Of a DNA stretch of 64,000 nucleotides, positions 53,737 to 63,013 are shown in pieces. The notes beneath the pieces were generated by a model. It made no database searches and had not been told where the DNA came from. It saw only the letters and a program-made list of their open reading frames with translations. This DNA comes from Candidatus Heimdallarchaeota archaeon (GTDB taxonomy: Archaea; Asgardarchaeota; Heimdallarchaeia; Hodarchaeales; Hodarchaeaceae), in assembly GCA_019057635.1 (NCBI GenBank), contig DXJL01000104.1, positions 43,512-107,511 of the forward strand. The letters are read 5' to 3'. Both the position numbers and the translations under genes were made by a program. The stretch's first letter is position 1. Each line of letters begins with the position of its first letter.

Positions 53737-54566
53737 GCCTCTCAGAAGAGCTAAAAATTGTTGCTTTGCAACCAACAATAGCACTCCATAATCTAGAAAA
53801 AAATATTGAAGAATATCGATTATTTTTTCAAGAAAAATTAGATAAGATGAACCAAGTTGATGTCATATGTTTTCCTGAGTACTGGAACGGTTTACGGATA
53901 AATAGTACATCCGAAACGGCCTTTTCTGATTCTGTACAATATTTAAAATCTATTGCACATACGTACTCTACATGGATTGTTGGAGGAAGCCAAATTGTAA
54001 ACGAAAAAAATCAATTCTATAATCGATCATTGATCATTAATCAAAGGGGAGAGATCATTGGAAAATATGATAAACAACGGCTTTTTGGGTACGAGTTAAC
54101 TCAAGAAATCAGCCCTGGAAAATCACTTTTCACATGGAATATAGGAAATTTTCGGGCAGGAGTTCGTATATGTAATGATCTTTGGAACCTAGACTTAGCA
54201 CAAGAACAAATTACGAAAGAAATCGATGTATTATTCGTACCTGCTTTAACAGTGGTTCCTGAAGAATCGTTAACAAATTATGGACAGTATATATGGCATA
54301 ATTTAGCTTTTATAAGAGCAAAAGAAGGAGCAATGGCTGTAGTAGTTAGTGATACAGCCAAATCCATTCTTTCAGATCCATATTGGAGTACAGGCGCATC
54401 TTGTATCGCAGATCCATCCCAGAATTTTACCAATCAGGAACCATATGGTAAGAATATGTTAAAGAAAATAGATTCAGGAGGTCGAGGGGTTCTCACAAAA
54501 ACAATAAACTTGCAGCAACTGAGAGCGCAAAGAAGATATCGAAAAACAGTTGGCCTTTTGGTTTAA
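53733..54566 (+). CDS. Carbon-nitrogen hydrolase (nitrilase superfamily)
   Basis: This 277-residue amidohydrolase has the Glu-Lys-Cys triad of the nitrilase fold. Glu is in CFPEYWNG, Lys is in GKYDKQRLFGYE and the nucleophile Cys is in VRICNDLWN. The order and spacing match omega-amidases, ureidopropionase and related enzymes (about 270 residues). It acts on amide or nitrile C-N bonds; the substrate is unknown. The ATG at 53733 overlaps the stop of the Fe-S gene (ATGA). This operon partner suggests that the reaction uses or produces an organic acid handled by the oxidoreductase. Confidence 0.88.
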   Translation: MSLSEELKIVALQPTIALHNLEKNIEEYRLFFQEKLDKMNQVDVICFPEYWNGLRINSTSETAFSDSVQYLKSIAHTYSTWIVGGSQIVNEKNQFYNRSLIINQRGEIIGKYDKQRLFGYELTQEISPGKSLFTWNIGNFRAGVRICNDLWNLDLAQEQITKEIDVLFVPALTVVPEESLTNYGQYIWHNLAFIRAKEGAMAVVVSDTAKSILSDPYWSTGASCIADPSQNFTNQEPYGKNMLKKIDSGGRGVLTKTINLQQLRAQRRYRKTVGLLV

Positions 54567-54609
54567 ACCTTCAATATGCTAAGAAAAAAGGAAAGGAGGG
54601 AGAAAATAT

Positions 54610-56388
54610 TCACACGGTGAATGTAGATAACCCTGTTGCAATCAACGCGAGACCGATAATTATCATTATCCACATGAAAACCCAGTTTGCGCCAGACCAT
54701 CGATTGTGGAATGTTTTCCCTTCTTCAGTTACTATCTTCCAAACTTGTAAGACGGGTTGGGGAGAGCGATGATACCATCCATACGCTTTAACTTTCATTC
54801 CACGAAGACCTGGTGCACGGAATAAGGCGAAAAAGAAAGACATGAAGCCCAAAATAGGACTATAGTTTAGAGTAATTATTCCTGTTTCATCCTGAATAAC
54901 CAGATCTTCGCTTAAGAAATATCCAGGTGTTCCTCTTCCAACGACTTTCCCCACAAAAACTGCACCTTTCCCACGAAGGGGAGACACCTCGTAATAGCTA
55001 TTTTTCGTTTGATCAGTTAAACAATGTGTTATAGTAACAACCGGATCAGAAAGTCTTAATTTCGGATATTTTTCCCAGCGCCGTAGCTTCCAGACTAACG
55101 CAGCCAGTAAAATACCAGTTCCTATACCAATGTTAATATTGATACCTACGTAAGTAGCGAAGATAGCAGAAAGTACGGGTAGAATGATAAATAAGAGAGG
55201 AGCAAAGTACAAAAGAACCAAGTCAATAAGAAATTCATCCCATAAGCTTTCAGGGAGCTTTACTTTTCCCATTTGAGGAAATTCAGGTTCTACGCCACGT
55301 TCTTCTTGCATTGCATTTAATGCGAGAATTCGTTTTGCAGGTAGAGGATGAGTTGACGAAAGTTCTAAAAAACGTCCCCATGGATTAGAAAGATCCCATT
55401 GGGCTGCTTTAGCCACACTTTCATTGTCAAGGCTTAAACCTCGACCGTAAGAAGAAAGTGCTAAATTTTTCGCACTAGCGACATCAAATACTCCTAATGA
55501 ACGCATACCAGTTGTAAAGGCAGATTTTTTTGATGCTTGTCTGCGAACAGTTGGAGAGGCGTTTTCATCACTTATTTTTTCAGCGTTAATTGCATCCTCC
55601 TTAACCATACCATATGCGATCTTTACCAAAGCTCGAGAAAGGGCCCCTGGTTGGCCAGTGGCTTCTGCAGAAAAACTATCGGCATAATACTCTCGAACAC
55701 GGGATAGAAACAGAACTATATATTGAGAAATCCAATATGCAATAAAGGCCCCAACAGCAGCTACCATTGCTGCAGCTCCAACTTTTTCCGCACCCTCACT
55801 TCTACCACCGCTTCTTGAAGTAACTCGTGCGTAAATCCATAATCCTTGATAGAAGGAGTATAATACTAAAGGAATAGCAGCGGCAACTGTCATCCAAATA
55901 AAATCACGATGTACTATGTGTCCAGATTCATGTGCAACTACCGCTAACTGTTCGTCTTCCGTTAAGTAATTGAGAATTCCTTCCGTAATAGCCATACGAG
56001 CACGTTTTTTGGTGTGTCCGTATGTGAATGCATTCGGATTATTATCGTGAATGATTGCCACCCATTTGAGAGAAAAGTTATGTAACTCCATTTGCTGATG
56101 GAGGAAGCTCCGAATGTGTGGAGGAAGCTCATCAACCTGATATTTCGTAGCATCATAAACCCAACCAATAATAAAGTCCATAAGCCATGGAGATATAAGA
56201 AATTGAATTCCTACCATTAAAAATGCGAATAGAACTGGTATTACGATTGCTAGATATTCAGATCCAGGAGGTATTACACCAGGCAGTGCTAATGAGATTA
56301 CTGTTATTAGAACCATCCCTACTACGAATACAAACCCCCAAAGAACTGTCATTACTGCTAAAGAACGTATGTACAAATTTTTTGGCAT
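54610..56388 (-). CDS. M48-family membrane metalloprotease with extended C-terminus
   Basis: This 592-residue protein has the zinc motif HESGH in VVAHESGHIVHRD near residue 153. SRVREYYADSFSAEATGQPGAL downstream probably supplies the third ligand. N-terminal helices (FVVGMVLITVISLALPG, LFAFLMVGIQFLIS), two helices after the motif (FIWMTVAAAIPLVLYSFY, AAMVAAVGAFIAYWIS) and two near residue 400 are predicted. The last 180 residues look like a beta-rich domain (VGRGTPGYFLSEDL) ending in a membrane helix. The extension distinguishes it from HtpX. It is converging with the nitrilase gene; the promoter is expected before 56388. Likely role: quality control of membrane proteins. Confidence 0.85.
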   Translation of the reverse strand: MPKNLYIRSLAVMTVLWGFVFVVGMVLITVISLALPGVIPPGSEYLAIVIPVLFAFLMVGIQFLISPWLMDFIIGWVYDATKYQVDELPPHIRSFLHQQMELHNFSLKWVAIIHDNNPNAFTYGHTKKRARMAITEGILNYLTEDEQLAVVAHESGHIVHRDFIWMTVAAAIPLVLYSFYQGLWIYARVTSRSGGRSEGAEKVGAAAMVAAVGAFIAYWISQYIVLFLSRVREYYADSFSAEATGQPGALSRALVKIAYGMVKEDAINAEKISDENASPTVRRQASKKSAFTTGMRSLGVFDVASAKNLALSSYGRGLSLDNESVAKAAQWDLSNPWGRFLELSSTHPLPAKRILALNAMQEERGVEPEFPQMGKVKLPESLWDEFLIDLVLLYFAPLLFIILPVLSAIFATYVGININIGIGTGILLAALVWKLRRWEKYPKLRLSDPVVTITHCLTDQTKNSYYEVSPLRGKGAVFVGKVVGRGTPGYFLSEDLVIQDETGIITLNYSPILGFMSFFFALFRAPGLRGMKVKAYGWYHRSPQPVLQVWKIVTEEGKTFHNRWSGANWVFMWIMIIIGLALIATGLSTFTV

Positions 56389-56549
56389 ATTTATTCAACA
56401 AATTACCGTTGTTTTGCTCAAAGAAAGTCAAAGCTACATTAATGGTAAAAACTTTTGGATTGAAGAATTAGCCTAAATTCTTGCGAAATATTGATTTCTT
56501 TAACAAAATGTTACCTCCCTCTACTTTTACATTCAATGTGCAGTACTAT

Positions 56550-57857
56550 TCATTTCTTAAGTTTTATTTCCTTAGCTCTAACCTGCAAAATCGCATTAAG
56601 TTCTCCTTCATTGATTGATATGTACTTAATACATCTAAACCAACATAATGCAGCAATTAAATAAAAAACTAGGCTTATACTGAACACAGAGTAATAATTA
56701 AGGAAAAGAAGAAAGAATGTAGAAACAAATACACCAAGAGCAGCTCCTAAATGGTCAGTAAGTGAATATAAAGCACCTAGTGTACCACGAAATTCAGGTA
56801 AGGAGATATTGAATAATAAAGAGGTACGATTTGGACCAGATGCGGCTCCAACAAAACTTCCAATCCAAAATAAAAAACCAAAAACAACTTGATTGAATGC
56901 TGATGAATTTAAGATACAGAAAGCTCCAAAGAAGAACAGCGCCTGACTTGCCATCCCCAATCCTGCAATCTTCGCCCTTATTGCGGAATTAGAAGATCTA
57001 GCTGATAGAATATCCCCTAATTTTCCGAAAACTAAATACCCAGGTGCCCTACCACTAGCTACTATAATAGAGATAATACTCGCCTGTTCAATGGAGATCG
57101 CCATTCCTTCAGAAGATGCCAAAAAACTGACCAACCAATAAGTAAAAACGGTGCCAGGAATTAAAGCGAAGATTCCTTGAGCTAATAACCAAAATAAACT
57201 TCTTGTTTGAAATGCTTGGGGGACTATTCCAAAGTTTATGCGCCAAGGATATTGGTATTCTGCGATATCAGAAAATGCTGGTTCCTTCACTCCCCGAATT
57301 GGTATTTTCACTAAAAATTGCCAACAAAATAAGATTAATCCAATTAAAGCTAGTACTCCGAATGAATAATACCAATTTGCAGTAAAAAACGCACCTAATA
57401 TTATTCCCACAGCACTAGAACCAACCCATGCAAGATTTAATCCTGCAGAAATAATTCCACGATCTTCATACTGAGCAAAATCGGCAATAATAGAGTAAGA
57501 AAGTGGAGAAAATGCTGCCAAACCAACAGCCATCGTCAACCTCCCAATAAAATAAATTGCCAATGAATTAGGGAAGAAAAATATGACAGCAGCGGGTATC
57601 AACCAGATAACATTTGCTATTAATAATAATGAACGTCGGTCATATTTATCTACTAAATATCCCCAAATGACTAAAGCGATCATTGAAAAAACTATGAAAA
57701 ATGCTTCAACAATTCCAATTAGTGGAAAATCATATTGTTGCCCAATAATCTCTAGATTTGGTATAGGTAAAGTCACACCTACGCCATTAAGTAGAATTAA
57801 ACTAAATAAAAAAATCAAAGAAGTAAGAGAATTCCGTTTAATGAAGTCAGCAATCAT
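56550..57857 (-). CDS. MFS transporter
   Basis: This 435-residue transporter has about 12 membrane helices of the major facilitator superfamily. The loop between helices 2 and 3 has GYLVDKYDRRSLLL, the common GxxxDRxGRR-like motif. A repeat of that motif lies in the second half (FGKLGDILSARSS). A cytoplasmic middle loop (VKIPIRGVKEPAFSD) joins the halves. The substrate cannot be predicted; drug efflux or sugar transport are family options. The start is ATG at 57857. The gene lies 34 bp after the stop of the next upstream membrane protein gene, which could be co-transcribed. Confidence 0.88.
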   Translation of the reverse strand: MIADFIKRNSLTSLIFLFSLILLNGVGVTLPIPNLEIIGQQYDFPLIGIVEAFFIVFSMIALVIWGYLVDKYDRRSLLLIANVIWLIPAAVIFFFPNSLAIYFIGRLTMAVGLAAFSPLSYSIIADFAQYEDRGIISAGLNLAWVGSSAVGIILGAFFTANWYYSFGVLALIGLILFCWQFLVKIPIRGVKEPAFSDIAEYQYPWRINFGIVPQAFQTRSLFWLLAQGIFALIPGTVFTYWLVSFLASSEGMAISIEQASIISIIVASGRAPGYLVFGKLGDILSARSSNSAIRAKIAGLGMASQALFFFGAFCILNSSAFNQVVFGFLFWIGSFVGAASGPNRTSLLFNISLPEFRGTLGALYSLTDHLGAALGVFVSTFFLLFLNYYSVFSISLVFYLIAALCWFRCIKYISINEGELNAILQVRAKEIKLKK

Positions 57858-57891
57858 TCCAAGAACCTTAATTTCACTTCGAAATTAGCTT

Positions 57892-59361
57892 TTAAATCCC
57901 AAAAAGTGCGCCTAATCCAATTCCAATAAACGAAAGGGCGGCCCCTACGTACCCTAGAGCTTTGGCACCCATCGTTTTCACGTAAAACTTCAAATCTCTT
58001 TGGACCGAAACCACAATAGAACGTCCAGAAATTATTCCTTCTTGGTCTTCAACTGATATATTCAAAACATGAGTTCCAAAACGATTCGGTCTGAATTGTA
58101 GATTCACTGCATCACCTACTTGTAAAATGCTGCTTACTAATCTTAAAACATCCATTGACTCGGTTGATGAAGAAATTTTTAATGATTGTCCATGTTCAGG
58201 GAGTTTGATTGAGCTCGAGTCTAATGAAAGTGTCTGTGATGCATCATCCGGATCAAGACTACTCATTGAGGTTTGAACCTGTAATCTGACCTTTTTCTTA
58301 TTTTCATAGAGGTTGAGGACAAATACTGTTACTCTGAAAGGATCTATGTTCCCTATATGCGTGCTAGGATGAACAATAGTGATGTAATTGTTTTTATTAC
58401 GTAAGATGTGAATATTCTCAGTGACAAGTACAAATATTCTTTGAACTAGTTTAAATATTTCTGGAATTTCCCTTCTTACATCTCGAATAATCGTAAAAAT
58501 TGTTTTAAGTGATATTTTTGACTTCTTACCCATAATGAAATCGGGCATAAACCTTTCCAGGATAATTTCCTTCATTTCAGAATTAAAAATATCCTCAGAA
58601 ACAAGTTCTGGAAGATATTGCTTAAGGTAGACTAGTAGAAATATTTTCTCACGTGCTTGTTCAAGTCGATTGTGATCATTATGTTGACTAGCAAATTCGG
58701 GGTTCATCGCCTCAGAAATAGTATTTGACCACTCATCCATCTGCATACGTGTTATAGGATCTAATCTAGGAATTATAGAGTCAGTTAAGATGTTGTCCAA
58801 TTTCAATGTTAAGCTCCGAGGCGAATAATACTTCATTAATCCTCCAGGTTGTATTGCTGACTTATTTGGTAAACGTAATAATATTGATGCTCCGCTAGAT
58901 ATCGCTAATAACCCAATACTTGCTACAAAGATGAAAAATCTTGCGAAAATCGCTAAATTCTCATCTGGGTTTAGTAATAATGCAGAAATAAACACAAGAT
59001 AAGAAATAAGAACACTGACTGTAATTGAATAGGAAGCTCTGTACAAAAGCTTGATTTTATTCTGAACTTCATCAAATCCTTCCACACCTTTTATGAGTAA
59101 TCCTGTATTGATTATTCGTTTTATTTCATCATTAAAAGCCCTTTCCATTAGGAATCCATTAAGTGAGAAAGGAATGGCGATGAGTATCAACACTATATAC
59201 AATATTGACGTTAATAGATGCAATTCTCCATACAAATCAGTATCCGTTGAAGGAGAAAAAGCCAACAACATTAATGAAATTGATAAAACAATAGGTATGA
59301 GACTTAAAAACCATATTCCTATTTTTCTACAATAAGTATTGAGTAATGAAGTGAGATCCAT
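57892..59361 (-). CDS. Membrane protein of unknown function with C-terminal beta domain
   Basis: This 489-residue protein is not recognised. Four helices lie in the first 180 residues (FLSLIPIVLSISLMLLAFS, SILYIVLILIAIPFSLNGF, ITVSVLISYLVFISALLL, FARFFIFVASIGLLAISS). Residues 180-310 are a helical cytosolic region. Residues from about 315 to 465 are beta-rich and resemble an Ig-like fold (VTVFVLNLYENKKKVRLQV). A final helix (YVGAALSFIGIGLGALFG) anchors the tail. The next upstream gene, 59441-60625, is another membrane protein, and beyond it lies the WD40 protein, all on the minus strand within 100 bp of each other. It may be a member of a membrane complex. Confidence 0.7.
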   Translation of the reverse strand: MDLTSLLNTYCRKIGIWFLSLIPIVLSISLMLLAFSPSTDTDLYGELHLLTSILYIVLILIAIPFSLNGFLMERAFNDEIKRIINTGLLIKGVEGFDEVQNKIKLLYRASYSITVSVLISYLVFISALLLNPDENLAIFARFFIFVASIGLLAISSGASILLRLPNKSAIQPGGLMKYYSPRSLTLKLDNILTDSIIPRLDPITRMQMDEWSNTISEAMNPEFASQHNDHNRLEQAREKIFLLVYLKQYLPELVSEDIFNSEMKEIILERFMPDFIMGKKSKISLKTIFTIIRDVRREIPEIFKLVQRIFVLVTENIHILRNKNNYITIVHPSTHIGNIDPFRVTVFVLNLYENKKKVRLQVQTSMSSLDPDDASQTLSLDSSSIKLPEHGQSLKISSSTESMDVLRLVSSILQVGDAVNLQFRPNRFGTHVLNISVEDQEGIISGRSIVVSVQRDLKFYVKTMGAKALGYVGAALSFIGIGLGALFGI

Positions 59362-59440
59362 GTCAATATCAACCTTTGTTAACTGTTCTACAGAATTGAG
59401 GTTTAAATAGATAACGTAAAAGAAACGTCAGACGAATTAC

Positions 59441-60625
59441 TCAATCCTCCTCAAAACTATCCATGGTGTTATTATCATATCCTTCTGACTCTTGATCCCC
59501 TTCAGTTTCATTTTCCTCAAATTTGATGTCGCTTTCCAACGATTCTGATTGAGGTTCCTCTGATGTTTCAGTAAGAGGAGTAAATTCTTGCACTTCCGAT
59601 TCAGCATTAGATTTTGTGTCTTCATCTTGAATTTCTTCAGGAATTAGATCCCCACTAGCAGTGACGAGTGTAACAGAAGTTATTCCAAATCCGACATCAA
59701 TTGAATCAATAATCCGCCTGTAGAAAGTCCCCTGGAAGAAAATATTATAGAAAATGGCAATAATTGTTACGATCAGTGAAACATTCACAACACAGAAGAT
59801 TACTAGATCGAAGATTAGTTGCAATTTTGGGAGAAGATCTTCAACAGCTGTGGCTCCCAATCCAATGATTGCACCAACAGTAATAATACCAGCAGTTAAA
59901 TTCACCACTTTTTTGCCTACGAGCCAATTCAATTTTGTGAATGAATTATAAGCCTTTAATTTAGCATCTACTAGCATCCAACCAACGGGATATACTAAGG
60001 TGAATATTAAAGGTACCAAGAAAAAAATAACTAGTGTTCTAATTAAGAAAAGCAACCAGTCACGGCCAGGATTTAGTATCGATGATGGATTTCCTCCTAA
60101 AATGATCCCTGCTATCAGTTGTAATAAAAATGCGGAGAGGGAGACCCAGGCGATGATCAAGGCAATATATTTGTTCAAAATATGGGGCATAGCAATTTTT
60201 CGTTTTTCTACAGGCACATATTCTAGATAGTGAACGTGTCCTTTTGTGAATAATAACTTCAGAATTTTATTATCAACAAGGTAGTGGGCTGCCTTAGGAG
60301 TTACTTCAATCCCCACAAGAAACCAAAGATAAATTTCTAAAAAGGCAATTCCAAAACTAATCAGAATTCCAATTACATTCGGGTAGATAGTAAACGAAAA
60401 AAGCTCAATACCACGACTCGTTCCTGTAGTAAAAAGATAAGGTCCAAGAAAGAAAAAAAGCGAAATAATCGATAACACCACGGATATTATTATCCCAGAA
60501 GGTGCAAATTTGAATTCTGGATGTCTTAACCCGTTAAACATCTCTTTCAAAGTTGTTATCATATGCTTTTGTATTTTATATCGTCTAGTTAGTTCACCTT
60601 TTTGTATACTAATCTCATCAGTCAT
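59441..60625 (-). CDS. Membrane protein of unknown function with acidic C-terminal tail
   Basis: This 394-residue protein from the ATG at 60625 has GGAG 11 bases upstream; a longer frame from 60652 has no ribosome-binding site. Six or seven membrane helices are predicted (IIISVVLSIISLFFFLGPYL, IALIIAWVSLSAFLLQLI, FLIRTLVIFFLVPLIFTLVY and others). The last 70 residues are acidic, likely disordered and rich in Glu and Ser (EIQDEDTKSNAES). No family is recognised, but the layout recalls Yip1-like proteins. It lies between the WD40 gene and the 57892-59361 gene on the same strand. The acidic tail could bind a partner protein or a basic surface. Confidence 0.7.
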   Translation of the reverse strand: MTDEISIQKGELTRRYKIQKHMITTLKEMFNGLRHPEFKFAPSGIIISVVLSIISLFFFLGPYLFTTGTSRGIELFSFTIYPNVIGILISFGIAFLEIYLWFLVGIEVTPKAAHYLVDNKILKLLFTKGHVHYLEYVPVEKRKIAMPHILNKYIALIIAWVSLSAFLLQLIAGIILGGNPSSILNPGRDWLLFLIRTLVIFFLVPLIFTLVYPVGWMLVDAKLKAYNSFTKLNWLVGKKVVNLTAGIITVGAIIGLGATAVEDLLPKLQLIFDLVIFCVVNVSLIVTIIAIFYNIFFQGTFYRRIIDSIDVGFGITSVTLVTASGDLIPEEIQDEDTKSNAESEVQEFTPLTETSEEPQSESLESDIKFEENETEGDQESEGYDNNTMDSFEED

Positions 60626-60720
60626 TGGATCAAGATCTCCTTTATTAAACATTCTTACAGTGCTCTCCGATTAATTTACGATTGTAATTACCAATTATCC
60701 TTCGTCAGAATTCATGATTA

Positions 60721-62820
60721 TTAATGTCTTCTTTTTCCCCAATCAAAACTTTTCCAGCTTGAATCAGATTTTTTATCGTCTTTCTGATCGATGAGGACAG
60801 AATTTCGTAGCTTTGCAGAATCGACTTGGGCCAATTTAAAGCTTATATTTTGCTCAAGTGTCTGTAGTGACTCTTCGAAAGATTTCGATTCCACTCCTAT
60901 TTCTTTTAGCTTTGGCAAAATCAATTCGTTAAATTGAGTTGATATAGTCTTTAAATATTCAATAATTTTCACTAAAGCTTCGCCATTAAGAGAAATGGAC
61001 GATTTAGTTACTTCACCAGAGGGGAGTTCAAGTGATTCTTCCTCCACCATTTCACCTGGTGTAAAGACGATTGTGGAAGATTCTGACTCCCTTTCGTCAC
61101 TTACAAAATCTGTACTGATAATTTCAATACTATGATCAATGGAAATTATGGTTCCTTCGCCTTCCTTCCATAATAATCCTTTAACGGGTTCAGTATGACG
61201 ACAAACTTCTTTTACATTGATTATGTTTGGACCATCTAACTCCATTTGGAAAAGAACATTTTTTGCTGCAAAAAACAATTGCGAGTTATCTACAACTTTA
61301 ATGCATTGGATCGACGCAGAGGAGGTGTAAGATCCAATCTTACGATTTGTTGTCTTTTCTAGCAATAATATCTCCCCATTATCAAGACCTACGACATTAT
61401 AAGCAAATTCAAGCGTTGTATATATGGACTTAACTGGTGCAGAAACTTTTAAAGAGCTAATTAACTTACCTGAAGGGTTCCAAAAACGTACGAGTTTATC
61501 ATCAGATCCAGATACGATGACTTCATCATTTAGAAAGAACACCGTACTAATGTAATCGTCATGAGCCGCCCAGCTAGTTATTTTTTTACCCTCTGTATTG
61601 AAAATATGAATACTATTATCTCCACTACAACCTGCTGCAAAGAAGGTTTCTGAAGGAGATAATGCCAATGTTGTTACGAGAGGAACTTCCTTGATTCGTT
61701 TCAATTCCGTTCTTTGTGTTAATTGAAAGAGAGAAATACTATCATCGAATGACCCCGCAATGATTGTTTGTGTTCCTGAAATATAGGCCACTGAAGATAC
61801 TGTTTCCGAATGTGAAGTGAGACTTTCATCATTACCCGAATTAAAGTCCAATCTATGAACAGCATTATCTCCTGATCCATACACTAGAGAATGATTATCT
61901 AAAAATGTTACTGATTCTACTGTCTTCGAACGGCCTTTTGCTGTATCTAGAATCTGTCCTGATTTAGAAAATTGAGAAATACTATTTTCTCCTGATCCTC
62001 TGAGAATGTTACCATGCAAAGTAATTATTGGATTACATCCCGAGAGTTCTTGCGGAGTTAATTCAAGCTGACCTGTCGGCATATCAACGAACAGTAAGTA
62101 TCTGTCACCAGAGACAACAATAATTCTGTGTTGGGAACTGAAAATGACACTTTGAGGAGTGAATTTAAGTTTGAAACCAAATTTCGGCTTGAAATTAAGA
62201 TCATGGACTTTACCTGTTCCATCTTCGGATACTGTTATGATATCCTGTCCATCTCTATGAATTGAAGTGATTAATCCATCGTGTATTTGGTATTCCTGAA
62301 TGATTTCTCGTTCATCACAATCTATTACTGCAATGCTCCCATTACGCTTTGGAATACCTACAGTATGGTTATCAAGCCATATTAAGGAATCACCAGAGAC
62401 ATTATCCACAACAACACGAGTACCTATACTATCAGTGTCATGATTGTAGATATACAACTCATCATCAAATGTGACTATAGCTGTCTTTGAACTATCGGGG
62501 CTAGTTCCAAGAAGACTTCGGAAGACTTTACCTTCTCCTATTTCTCGTTTTGAGTTCTTTCTTAAATCATGTGCATATGCTTTTGAAGAATCAGCAAGAA
62601 CTACAATGAGTTTTTTGTCATCAGGTGTCACTTCTAAACCTTCGATTGCTTCTGGGAAAAAAAATAACACCTTTTGCTGTTTCATTTCATCCCAGATCCT
62701 CACTGTCCCATCAAATGAACACGACGCAAATCGATTTGAGTGATGAAAGGCAGCTAGTCTCATCACACTAAATTTGTGGCCAGTAACACCAGAGAATAAC
62801 ATTTTAGGTCTAGACTTCAT
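60721..62820 (-). CDS. WD40-repeat protein, two predicted propellers
   Basis: This 699-residue protein has about 14 WD-like repeats covering residues 15-560, enough for two seven-bladed propellers. Repeats are visible as SCSFDGTVRIWD, IIAGSFDDSISLF, SGDNSIHIFNTEGKK and VIVSGSDDKLVRFWNPSGK. The last 130 residues are helical with a Ser-rich linker (LEQNISFKLAQ). Start ATG 62820 has GAGG eight bases upstream; an in-frame GTG at 62829 overlaps that site. A TATA-like box at 62868-62878 would leave a short leader. WD40 proteins act as scaffolds for protein complexes, and its location next to two membrane proteins suggests a scaffold on a membrane complex. Function unknown. Confidence 0.85.
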   Translation of the reverse strand: MKSRPKMLFSGVTGHKFSVMRLAAFHHSNRFASCSFDGTVRIWDEMKQQKVLFFFPEAIEGLEVTPDDKKLIVVLADSSKAYAHDLRKNSKREIGEGKVFRSLLGTSPDSSKTAIVTFDDELYIYNHDTDSIGTRVVVDNVSGDSLIWLDNHTVGIPKRNGSIAVIDCDEREIIQEYQIHDGLITSIHRDGQDIITVSEDGTGKVHDLNFKPKFGFKLKFTPQSVIFSSQHRIIVVSGDRYLLFVDMPTGQLELTPQELSGCNPIITLHGNILRGSGENSISQFSKSGQILDTAKGRSKTVESVTFLDNHSLVYGSGDNAVHRLDFNSGNDESLTSHSETVSSVAYISGTQTIIAGSFDDSISLFQLTQRTELKRIKEVPLVTTLALSPSETFFAAGCSGDNSIHIFNTEGKKITSWAAHDDYISTVFFLNDEVIVSGSDDKLVRFWNPSGKLISSLKVSAPVKSIYTTLEFAYNVVGLDNGEILLLEKTTNRKIGSYTSSASIQCIKVVDNSQLFFAAKNVLFQMELDGPNIINVKEVCRHTEPVKGLLWKEGEGTIISIDHSIEIISTDFVSDERESESSTIVFTPGEMVEEESLELPSGEVTKSSISLNGEALVKIIEYLKTISTQFNELILPKLKEIGVESKSFEESLQTLEQNISFKLAQVDSAKLRNSVLIDQKDDKKSDSSWKSFDWGKRRH

Positions 62821-62867
62821 GATATTCACCTCACGACTGTAAACTTTTTTTTCTTTTGGGTAATTAT

Positions 62868-62878
62868 TCTATAAAATA
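62868..62878 (-). promoter_or_regulatory. Candidate TATA box for the WD40 gene
   Basis: Read on the minus strand the sequence is ATTTTATAGAA. A transcription start about 25 nt downstream, near 62846, leaves a leader of about 26 nt that contains GAGG before the ATG at 62820. The spacing is appropriate for an archaeal promoter. It is supported only by position. Confidence 0.4.
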
Positions 62879-63013
62879 TTTGTATCTAAAGAACAAATGG
62901 CATATATACTGGTTATAACAAATTTACGGGGTTGAAAATAAGAGAACTATGTCAAAAACAGTTGGTTCTCTAAAAGATACTCTATTCCATAATGAAAACT
63001 GGGTTTGGAAGTA

